From assembly GCF_000261685.1 (NCBI RefSeq), contig NZ_AJQE01000387.1:1-35252 (forward strand): a stretch of 35,252 nt of DNA, in the 5' to 3' direction. Positions 28,873 through 35,252 of the stretch are shown here, piece by piece. Source of the stretch: Bradyrhizobium genomosp. I (2014). Lineage in GTDB: Bacteria; Pseudomonadota; Alphaproteobacteria; Rhizobiales; Xanthobacteraceae. The notes beneath the pieces are model-generated. The model was not told the DNA's origin. It saw nothing but the letters and a program-made list of their open reading frames with translations, and did no database searches. The position numbers and the translations under genes were made by a program. How positions within the stretch are numbered: the stretch's first letter is position 1; each line of letters starts with the position of its first letter.

Positions 28873-30803
28873 CGCCCTCCTCCGTGAGCTTCAGCGACGA
28901 CCTTGAGCGGCACTGGATTCCGCAACACTTTCTTGAGAACCTCCTCTCGCTTGCCGAAGGACTGAACCCTGCCTTCGCCAAGGCACAGGACATGGTCTAC
29001 GCCTTCAAGCGCCTTGGGACGATGCGCGACGACGGCGACAATCCCACCGCGGCGGCGCACGTTCAGGATCGCCTCGGTCAGCGCCTCCTCGCCCTCTGCA
29101 TCGAGATTGGAGGAGGGCTCATCGAGCACGACCAGGAAGGGTTTGCCGTAGAAGGCACGCGCGAGACCGATGCGCTGCCGCTGCCCGGCGGACAGCGCCA
29201 GTCCTCCCTCGCCGATCTTCGTGCCGTAGCCGTCCGGAAGCGAAAGGACGAGATCGTGCGCACCGGCGGCATGTGCGGCCTCCAGAACAGCGGCAGCCGT
29301 CGCCTGCGGATCGAACCGTGCGATGTTCATGGCAATGCTGCCGTCGAACAATTCGACGTCCTGGGGCAGATAGCCGATGTGCTTGCCGAGGGCGTCCGAA
29401 GACCAGTGATCGAGTGCGGCATTGTCCAGCCGTATCCGGCCGCGAATGCACGGCCATACCCCCACCAGCGCTCGCGCCAGCGTCGATTTGCCGGATCCGC
29501 TCGGCCCGATGATTCCGACGGCCTGCCCGCTCCGCAGTTGGAACGACACTTCGCCGAGCGTGGGCTTCTCCGAGTTTGGCGCGCCGATATAGAGATGCTC
29601 GACCGTGAGCGTTTCGGCAGGGGGAGGCAATGCCAGCCGCTCCTCCTCGTGAGGCAGCAGCTTCAGCAGATGATCGAGCCGTTGCCCCGACTGCCGCGCG
29701 GCGACGAATCCTTTCCAGTTCGCAATAGCCATTTCGACGGGCGCCAGCGCCCGCGCGGTGAGGATTGATCCGGCAATGATGATGCCGGCCGTCGATTCCT
29801 GGTTGATGACGAGAACCGCGCCGACGGCAAGAACCAGCGATTGCAGGATCGCTCGAAAGATCTTGGAGGCCCCCCCGAGCCCGTTTGCGACGTCGCTGGC
29901 CCGCTCATGGGCCGCGAGGTACTTCGCGTTGACTTCCTGCCAGCGCAACGCCGCCTGCTGCCGCATGCCCATGGCCTGCAGAACCTCGGCATTTCGCCGC
30001 CCCTCGAGCGCCAATGCCGTTCGCGAGACCGCAAGACGCGAGGACGCCTTTGCCGGCCCTCGCGTCCGGGTCTCCGTGAGCATCGTAATGCCGACCAGCA
30101 CCAGCGCGCCGGCCAGCGCAGTGACGCCGATCCAGAAGTGAAAGAGGAAGCAGACGCCGAGATAGATCGGCATCCAGGGCAGATCGAACAGCGCCGTCGG
30201 CCCTCCGCTCGACAGGAAGCTGCGGACCTGATCGAGGTCGCGCACCGGCTGCAGGCCGTCGCCATCGGCTCTGGTCTTCAGGGGCAGGCGAACGAGCGCG
30301 TCGAATATGCGAACGCCGAGCCTTTCATCGAAATACCGGCCGACCCGGGCGCTGATCCTGCTCCTGACGAGGTCGAGCCCGCCCTGAAACAGGTAAAGCA
30401 CCGTGGCCAGAACCATCAAGGCGATCAGCGTCGGTATGCTGCGCCCGGGCAGCACCCGATCGTAGACTTGCAGCATGAAGAACGAGCCGGTGAGCATGAG
30501 GAGATTGCTCATCCCGCTGAAGGCCGCAAGTGCCCAGAATATCCGGCGGCAAGACCGCAGGAAGCCCGACAACTCCGACCGCGACTCATCATAGTCGTTA
30601 GCCGGCCGCGGATGACCGGAGAACAGTCGTTGCCGCAGGACTTCGACGAGGTGCTTTGCCGAGCCGATCGGGCCTCGCGTCCGCAGTTCGGCGTCTTCCA
30701 CCCACTGTCGTGCGACAGCCCCAAATCTCGCCAGATGCGAAAGTTGGATCCGAAAAAAGCTTGCTGGCAGGGGGATCACCCCCCACCGCTCAAAGTTTGT
30801 CAT
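28869..30803 (-). CDS. Type I secretion ABC permease/ATPase (PrtD/HlyB type)
   Basis: A 644-aa half-transporter. About 70 extra N-terminal residues precede a six-TM exporter domain (about 90-350, starting near RIFWALAAFSGMSNLLMLTG). The ATPase has Walker A GPSGSGKST (433-441), signature LSAGQRQRIGLARA, Walker B LVVLDEPSSNLD and the switch His in VVAHRP. There is no C39 peptidase or C39-like domain, which is typical of PrtD-type exporters of RTX proteins. I chose the ATG at 30803, with GGGAG/AGGG close upstream; a GTG at 30812 is also possible. It overlaps the adaptor gene by ATGA. The putative substrate gene is about 860 bases upstream on the same strand but ends in its own terminator. Confidence 0.93.
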   Translation of the reverse strand: MTNFERWGVIPLPASFFRIQLSHLARFGAVARQWVEDAELRTRGPIGSAKHLVEVLRQRLFSGHPRPANDYDESRSELSGFLRSCRRIFWALAAFSGMSNLLMLTGSFFMLQVYDRVLPGRSIPTLIALMVLATVLYLFQGGLDLVRSRISARVGRYFDERLGVRIFDALVRLPLKTRADGDGLQPVRDLDQVRSFLSSGGPTALFDLPWMPIYLGVCFLFHFWIGVTALAGALVLVGITMLTETRTRGPAKASSRLAVSRTALALEGRRNAEVLQAMGMRQQAALRWQEVNAKYLAAHERASDVANGLGGASKIFRAILQSLVLAVGAVLVINQESTAGIIIAGSILTARALAPVEMAIANWKGFVAARQSGQRLDHLLKLLPHEEERLALPPPAETLTVEHLYIGAPNSEKPTLGEVSFQLRSGQAVGIIGPSGSGKSTLARALVGVWPCIRGRIRLDNAALDHWSSDALGKHIGYLPQDVELFDGSIAMNIARFDPQATAAAVLEAAHAAGAHDLVLSLPDGYGTKIGEGGLALSAGQRQRIGLARAFYGKPFLVVLDEPSSNLDAEGEEALTEAILNVRRRGGIVAVVAHRPKALEGVDHVLCLGEGRVQSFGKREEVLKKVLRNPVPLKVVAEAHGGGR

Positions 30804-31105
30804 GGCTCCCACCCTTGAACCGTGCCTTATGTGACGATCCCCAAGAAGATCCCGAAGGCAGATTTGAGTTTGATGTCCCTGTCGTCGAGCTAGTTACGCG
30901 AAGTAGAAGTCAGGCCAATCTGCGCACCGAGCCTTGTCAACCTGAGCGTGTTGCCTGTCGGCGCTACCGTGAGATGATGGCCATCCTGCCATTTGATCTG
31001 CGCTCCCAGTTTCTTCGATCCGTACTCCACGACCAAGTCGTTCGCAGAGCGCGTATCGTGGCGATCCGCATCACCACCTCATGGTTAATCAGCCTGGCCT
31101 CACGT

Positions 31106-31134
31106 GCCGGTCGCCATGGGCTTTTTTGGGACCA
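31106..31134. repeat. 29-bp direct repeat, left copy
   Basis: GCCGGTCGCCATGGGCTTTT followed by TTGGGACCA. It matches the copy at 34636-34664 at 26 of 29 positions in the same orientation. The two copies bracket the 947-aa protein gene at a distance of about 3.5 kb. Confidence 0.75.
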
Positions 31135-31192
31135 GATGGGGGCCGGGCCGAGGTTTTTTTAACCATCACGCCAACTCGCGGCACCGAAATAA

Positions 31193-31235
31193 TCGCGCAT
31201 TTTCCCTGATTAAATCGTCGCGCATCTCCCTGATC
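31193..31235. repeat. Degenerate short tandem repeat
   Basis: TCGCGCATTTTCCCTGATT (from 31193) and TCGCGCATCTCCCTGATC (from 31218) are near-identical, with a one-base indel and a 25-base period. It may be part of a decayed element; function unknown. Confidence 0.5.
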
Positions 31236-31589
31236 TCACGCCGGACAGCCAGACTCAACACGCATTCCGTTGCGGCATGGCCTTAGCCCACAGAAATCGT
31301 TTGCTTCAACGCCCCGACGAGACCGTGCGGGGCACGTGACCGGCACTGCATTTAATTCTATTTATTCCCACGTACCCGCAATCGCCCTGACGCGATGAGA
31401 GCCGGACAAGACCGTCAATCGGAGCGACAAAGTGTAGCGGCGTGCGCTTGGTTGCTGGCGGTCCGAGAATGACCGTCGCCAAAGCGCCGGCCGGCCAAGG
31501 TTGCGCATAGCAATCCTGTCCGCGCCTGGTATCCCGCCAACACGGCGAAGCTGCTCATGCGTGGAGCAAGAGAGGCAGCCGGAATAGAA

Positions 31590-31616
31590 GAAGGCGGGGG
31601 ACCATCCCCCGCCTTC
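31590..31616 (-). terminator. Rho-independent-type terminator after the 947-aa gene
   Basis: A perfect 12-bp stem, GAAGGCGGGGGA (31590-31601) with TCCCCCGCCTTC (31605-31616), around a 3-base loop, lies 51 bases beyond the stop codon. On the minus strand it is followed by TTCTATTCC, a weak T-rich tract. It should end the adhesin transcript before the exporter genes. Confidence 0.8.
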
Positions 31617-31666
31617 CATGATCTGCACCGCAGTCGGGCGGCTACTTCCTGTCGCTGAACTCGGGA

Positions 31667-34510
31667 CTACGCGAAATGGAAGTCATGGCTGTTCAGCTTG
31701 TCGAGCTTCGTGTCCTTCAGCGTGAGGGTGTCGCTCCCCGTCGCGATCACGACGTCGTGGCCTGACTGGGCCGCATGGGAGAGAACGCTCGCAAAACTGT
31801 CGAACACGCTCTTGCTGAACTCGATCGTGTCGTGAGCCGGTCCGCGGGCAGCGAAGTCCTTGATGACGTCATGGCCGAAGTTCGACGCGAACTGGAACGT
31901 GTCCGCACCCCATTTGCCAACCATGATGTCGTTGCCCTTGGTACTGGTCAGCGTGTCGCTGCGGCCCGAACCGACGATCGCCTCGCCCGAGCTGGTCCCG
32001 ACCACGTGGCCTGTGGTGTCGACCTGCTCTGCGGAGAAGGCGTGGCTCTTGCCCGACAGGTCCGAGGTCTTGAAGCTCCACTTGCCGTCGGCTCCCGTGG
32101 TGACCGAACCAACCGAGGTCGTGCCGTCAAACAGCTTGATGGCACTGTTGGGATCGGCCGTGCCCTTGATCGTTGCCGTGTGACCCCAATGGTGCTGCAC
32201 ATTGGTGACTTCCACGGTTGAAGTGCCGCCGCCGCTGTGCGGGCCAATCGGCGGATCAATCGGCTGCGACAAGGCGCTGGTGTTGCCGGCAGCGTCGGTG
32301 GCCGTCGCGGTGAAGGTGTGGGACCCCTGCTTGAGATTCGGGGTCGTCACGCTCCAGCCGCCGTCACTTGCAACGGTCGCGGTACCGAGCAGGTTCGTGC
32401 CCTCATAGAGCTTGATCAAGCTTCCCGCTTCCGAGGTGCCGGATACCGTTGCCCGGTTGTGCGTGGTCGAATCGCTCAACAGAACCGGAGCATCGGGGGC
32501 AGCGGTATCCACCGTGACATCCAGCGCAGTCGATGCCTTGCTGGTGACGCCGGAAACCGTGTCGGTCGCGATGAAGCTATGCTTGCCGTCGGGCAGCGCT
32601 GCAGTCGAGTAGTGCCACGCTCCCTTCGCATCCGCCGTGACCGTGCCGAGCTGGGTCTTGCCGTCGAACACCTTGACCGTGCTGTTGGCTGCCGCGGTCC
32701 CCGTCAGGGTCAGCGTGTTGTCGCTCGTGATGTGATCACCGGCGACACCGGTGTCTTTCGAAAAAGTGGCGATCTTCGGTGCGGCCGGTGCAGAGGTGCC
32801 CGTGCCCGATGTGCCGGTGCCAGAGGTACCCGATCCGGAAGTACCCGAGCCGGAGGTGCCTGTACCCGAGGTACCTGAGCCAGACGTGCCCGAGCCGGAA
32901 GTACCTGTACCCGAGGTACCCGAACCGGACGTGCCCGAGCCGGTGGAGCCCGTCGTTCCGGAACCAATGACCGGATCCACAGCCGTCGACGCAGCGCTGA
33001 CGTTGCCGGCAACGTCCGTCGCCTTGGCCGTCAGCAGGTGCGAACCGGACGACAGCGCAGACGTCGTGACACTCCACGCACCGCTCGAGTTGGTTGTCGC
33101 CGTCCCGACCTGCGTCGTTCCGTCATACACCTTGATCGCGCTGTTCGCTTCGGCAGTCCCCGTCACCACCACCTGATTGGCAGAGTTCACGGTGTCGCTC
33201 GCGATCGTCGGAGCAGCCGGGGCCTTGGTGTCGATGGTGACGACCTTCGCAGCCGATGCCACGCTGGTCTGGCCCGACGAGTCGGTCGCAGTCGCGGTGA
33301 GCGTATGCTTGGCGTCGGTCAGGACCTTGGTGATGTAGTCCCAGCTGCCGGTCGAGCTCGCAGTGGTCGTGCCGATTTGCGTCGAGCCGTCGTAGATCTT
33401 GACCGTGCTGTTGGCCGCAGCGGCGCCTTTGAGCTCGATGGTGGTATCGTTCGTGATACCATCGCCGGCAACGCCGCTGTCGCCCGAGAAGGAGGCGATC
33501 GTCGGGGCGCTCGGCGCTGTTGGGACGCTCGGAGCAGGCGAAGTCGGCTCCGTGTAGGTGGGCCCGGTGTAAGCAGGCGCATTGGCATCCTGCTCGACCT
33601 CGCCGGTCACCATGTTCACATTGTGCACGAAGGAGGTCTGGGAATAGGAGTCGTCCGGCCCGGCGGCCGGATAGTTAAAGCCGAAGGCTTTGGTCACATC
33701 GAAGTAGTTGTCGTGCGTCGAAAATGCTCCGCTGAGATTGGCGGCATTGGTCCCCGGACCGGAGACGGACATCCAATAGCTGACGCTGCCGATCAACGTG
33801 TTGCCGGCGAACTCGCCCGACTTCGTGTTGTCGGCAATGAAGCCCTGGGTCGTACCGCCATCCTGAACCGCCGTGTTGTAAAGGATGTGGGTCGAATCAA
33901 TGGTCGGACCATAGACTTGGAGATAGTCGCCGTGGGTGCCTGAGCCGCCCATGCCGGCCTGCTGCAGCAGGTTATATTGGATCGTGATGTCGCCGCCGTC
34001 TTGACCATGGCGGCCGATCAAGTCGGAGTTGGAATTCTTCAGCCACGAATATTCGATCGTGAGGCCAGGCCCCTCCATTTCGACGAGAAATTCGGCATGC
34101 CCGCCGCCGCTCAGACCGTCGATGGTGCAGTTGGAGATATGCAGATTGGAGGACGACGACGTCCCTGTAATAACGGCGTCCTGCGGCCCGGACGGATTGA
34201 GACCATTGAAGTTCGAGTTGGTCAGGGTAGTGTTCGCTGCCGAGGTGACGACAGCCCAGCCGCCGAAATCATAGCCGTCGAGCGTGACGTTGCTGCCCGT
34301 CACCGTGATGCTCTTGTGGGCCGTGTCAACGGACACGCCTGCCATCGAGATCGTTGCCGGATCCTTGAGCGCCAGTCCCGTGGGCACGCCGACGTGATAG
34401 TCCACCCCTGCGACTTTCCATGCCGGCCGGTTCGCACCATACGTATCCAGCAGGCTCGAAAGCTGCGCTGATCCAATTGGCGCGTTCGCAGAACCGTCGT
34501 TAACTGCCAT
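31667..34510 (-). CDS. RTX-like type I secreted protein with beta-helix and Ig-like repeats
   Basis: A 947-aa protein without a classical signal peptide. Residues about 60-310 look like a right-handed beta-helix (ITVTGSNVTLDGYDFGGWAV, LHISNCTIDGLSGGG, NTAVQDGGTTQGF). Ig-like repeats of about 90 aa follow (TVKIYDGSTQIGTTTAS and relatives), at about 335-505 and 575-835, separated by a GTSGS/GTSGT linker (about 517-570). The C-terminal 100 residues resemble an RTX/serralysin C-terminal secretion domain (GSGRSDTLTSTKGNDIMVG, GADTFQFASNFGHDVIKDF), ending NSHDFHFA. This is the expected signal for type I secretion, matching the ABC/HlyD genes downstream on the same strand. The start has GGAGA eight bases upstream. 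A surface adhesin or polysaccharide-binding role is inferred; the beta-helix could also be an enzyme such as a lyase. Confidence 0.92.
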   Translation of the reverse strand: MAVNDGSANAPIGSAQLSSLLDTYGANRPAWKVAGVDYHVGVPTGLALKDPATISMAGVSVDTAHKSITVTGSNVTLDGYDFGGWAVVTSAANTTLTNSNFNGLNPSGPQDAVITGTSSSSNLHISNCTIDGLSGGGHAEFLVEMEGPGLTIEYSWLKNSNSDLIGRHGQDGGDITIQYNLLQQAGMGGSGTHGDYLQVYGPTIDSTHILYNTAVQDGGTTQGFIADNTKSGEFAGNTLIGSVSYWMSVSGPGTNAANLSGAFSTHDNYFDVTKAFGFNYPAAGPDDSYSQTSFVHNVNMVTGEVEQDANAPAYTGPTYTEPTSPAPSVPTAPSAPTIASFSGDSGVAGDGITNDTTIELKGAAAANSTVKIYDGSTQIGTTTASSTGSWDYITKVLTDAKHTLTATATDSSGQTSVASAAKVVTIDTKAPAAPTIASDTVNSANQVVVTGTAEANSAIKVYDGTTQVGTATTNSSGAWSVTTSALSSGSHLLTAKATDVAGNVSAASTAVDPVIGSGTTGSTGSGTSGSGTSGTGTSGSGTSGSGTSGTGTSGSGTSGSGTSGTGTSGTGTSAPAAPKIATFSKDTGVAGDHITSDNTLTLTGTAAANSTVKVFDGKTQLGTVTADAKGAWHYSTAALPDGKHSFIATDTVSGVTSKASTALDVTVDTAAPDAPVLLSDSTTHNRATVSGTSEAGSLIKLYEGTNLLGTATVASDGGWSVTTPNLKQGSHTFTATATDAAGNTSALSQPIDPPIGPHSGGGTSTVEVTNVQHHWGHTATIKGTADPNSAIKLFDGTTSVGSVTTGADGKWSFKTSDLSGKSHAFSAEQVDTTGHVVGTSSGEAIVGSGRSDTLTSTKGNDIMVGKWGADTFQFASNFGHDVIKDFAARGPAHDTIEFSKSVFDSFASVLSHAAQSGHDVVIATGSDTLTLKDTKLDKLNSHDFHFA
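32800..32960. repeat. 15-bp minisatellite encoding a GTSGS/GTSGT linker
   Basis: Ten or so imperfect 15-base units lie inside the 947-aa gene, each encoding the pentapeptide GTSGS or GTSGT. Their order (S,T,S / S,T,S / S,T,T) implies a 45-base higher-order unit. Copy number could change by slippage or recombination without breaking the frame, altering linker length between the two Ig-like blocks. Confidence 0.85.
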
Positions 34511-34898
34511 TACCTGTTCTCCTGATTTGATGTCATCCGCATGTGCTCGACCCCGAAGGGCCTTCCCCGAGCAACATGCCGTTCACTTTGATTATTGGAC
34601 AAACCACCACGTGATGATCGCCGAGCCGACTATTGGCCGGGCGCCGCGGGCTTTTTTGGGACCACAACTAGGCTACGCCGGGGTGATGTTTGGCTCCCAC
34701 CTGCCACACTCACTCGGATACGAATCAAATTGTGGACGACTGCATTGTGAATCGCCTGCGATTCAAAAACAAAGAGTATTATCGCCGGCTGCGCTCGCTT
34801 TCTTTGGAATAGTTGCCGTTGCGCACTGCGGCGCATGACACTTACGGCACTACGCAGAATCCGCAATTTAATATTTTCATTTGCGCGCCTTAATTTAA
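34511..34898. other. Gap upstream of the 947-aa gene
   Basis: It contains the AGGAGA ribosome site of the secreted protein gene and the right copy of the 29-bp repeat. At its right end is the first part of an AT-rich stretch (TTTAATATTTTCATTTGCGC, then TTAATTTAATC, about 34866-34918) that runs into the intron remnant. No other gene is supported. Confidence 0.45.
34636..34664. repeat. 29-bp direct repeat, right copy
   Basis: GCCGGGCGCCGCGGGCTTTT followed by TTGGGACCA. It differs from the left copy at 31106-31134 at three positions. It lies about 125 bases upstream of the 947-aa gene start. Confidence 0.75.
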
Positions 34899-35252
34899 TC
34901 AGCGGCATGATAAATATCGTGGCAAGGCCCATCTGAAATCTTCATCACACGTGGCGCGTGGCTCGCCCCGCCGCTGATGCGAGAGGACAGCTAACTGACC
35001 AAACTCGATCAACCGCGTCTTGTCCTCATGGAGCGTCGGGCCGAGGCTGGCCAACCGCGCGTTGAGGGCCAAGGGCATTTCCTGCGCGTCTGCCTCGCTC
35101 TCGAAGCCCATGACGGGTCGTGCGCGCAGCGCACGGTCACAACGCGACCGCGTGCATGGCGACAACGCCATTGGCGGACCCAGAGATCGAGTATGTAATG
35201 CAGGAAGATGTTGGCAAGGAGCGGGCTGATGGCTCCCTGAACGCAAAAGATA
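34899..35252 (-). pseudogene. Frameshifted remnant of a group II intron reverse transcriptase/maturase
   Basis: Read on the minus strand from the window edge, one frame gives QGAISPLLANIFLHYILDLW, the classic reverse-transcriptase block before the catalytic motif. The catalytic YADD is degraded to CAHD (after VVTVR). The homology then continues in another frame with MGFESEADAQEM and LHEDKTRLIEFG, the next conserved block, and fades after LAVLSHQRRGEP. The frameshift at the active site and the mutated catalytic motif mean it is inactive. The N-terminal part lies outside the window. I saw no intact intron domain V nearby. It marks past mobile-element activity next to the secreted-protein cassette. 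Confidence 0.85.

Larger units (their letters stand above)
30804..31589. other. Long gap between the type I exporter and its likely substrate gene
   Basis: About 790 bases without a supported gene. It holds the left copy of the 29-bp direct repeat (31106-31134), a T7 run at 31154-31160, a degenerate tandem repeat near 31193-31235 and a small AT-rich patch TTTAATTCTATTTATT near 31352. The mixture suggests decayed mobile DNA; I could not identify the source. Confidence 0.45.

Noticed and set aside
27511..30818. Plus-strand open frames of about 300 codons opposite the type I secretion adaptor and ABC genes
   Set aside because: They mirror Walker A, signature and coiled-coil codons of the minus-strand genes and have no independent features.
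32800..32960. Repeat array considered as a CRISPR
   Set aside because: The units are 15 bases, contiguous and coding, with no unique spacers and no cas genes in the window.
32237..33943. Several plus-strand frames opposite the 947-aa protein gene, one with a PEVPEP-like repeat
   Set aside because: The Pro-Glu-Val repeat is the reverse complement of the GTSGS/GTSGT-coding minisatellite. The minus-strand frame is complete, has a ribosome site and terminator and recognisable domains.

Overview
The window is GC-rich DNA of an alphaproteobacterium, most likely Bradyrhizobium or a close relative in the Rhizobiales. The evidence is the protein style, a short alphaproteobacterial H-NS-like protein, and an intergenic double-hairpin repeat (6837-6934) of a type I associate with Bradyrhizobium genomes. 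No rRNA, tRNA, CRISPR array or intact transposase was seen. The taxonomic call is inference.

Left part (about 1-6,840): a minus-strand redox cluster. It holds a 12-TM-type NnrS/heme-copper-oxidase-I-like membrane protein, a double DUF2249 protein, a MIP18/DUF59 iron-sulfur assembly-type protein, one or two very small proteins and a cytosolic BisC/DMSO-reductase-type molybdoenzyme. A Crp/Fnr-type regulator is divergent from it. This looks like an anaerobic or nitrogen-oxide respiration accessory island.

Middle-left (6,840-11,700): small and regulatory genes separated by long gaps. They are a 101-aa hypothetical, a LuxR/NarL-type response regulator, an H-NS-family protein, a LapG-like periplasmic cysteine protease (BTLCP) and a DUF1488-like protein. 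Short, extremely AT-rich islands begin here and recur upstream of most later genes.

Centre (11,720-24,760): the most interesting locus. A divergent HlyD-type adaptor faces a tightly packed plus-strand run: a GAF-HlyD fusion, a PqqD-like/M50 metallopeptidase/HlyD fusion, and a 672-aa SecA paralogue lacking most of the SecA C-terminal region. After an AT-rich promoter island comes a 1,891-aa surface-type protein. It starts with a LEPR-XLL motif and carries LamG, Ig-like, Fn3, PKD and sugar-dehydrogenase-like domains. I read this as a dedicated export machine with its cargo. I know of no experimentally described system of this composition.

Next (25,055-26,770): a second possible sorting system. 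It has an exosortase-like membrane enzyme with Cys/Arg/His motifs, an overlapping single-TM accessory protein and a 77-aa protein ending in a PEP-CTERM-like tripartite signal, which may be its dedicated target.

Right part (27,100-35,252): a type I secretion pair on the minus strand (ABC permease/ATPase and HlyD-type adaptor, start/stop overlapping). Upstream on the same strand is a 947-aa beta-helix/Ig-like protein with an RTX-like C-terminus, the likely substrate. That gene ends at a perfect 12-bp-stem terminator and is bracketed by 29-bp imperfect direct repeats. The right edge holds a frameshifted group II intron reverse-transcriptase remnant. Overall the window puts three apparent surface or secretion systems side by side, with an H-NS-like gene and AT-rich promoters that suggest xenogeneic silencing.
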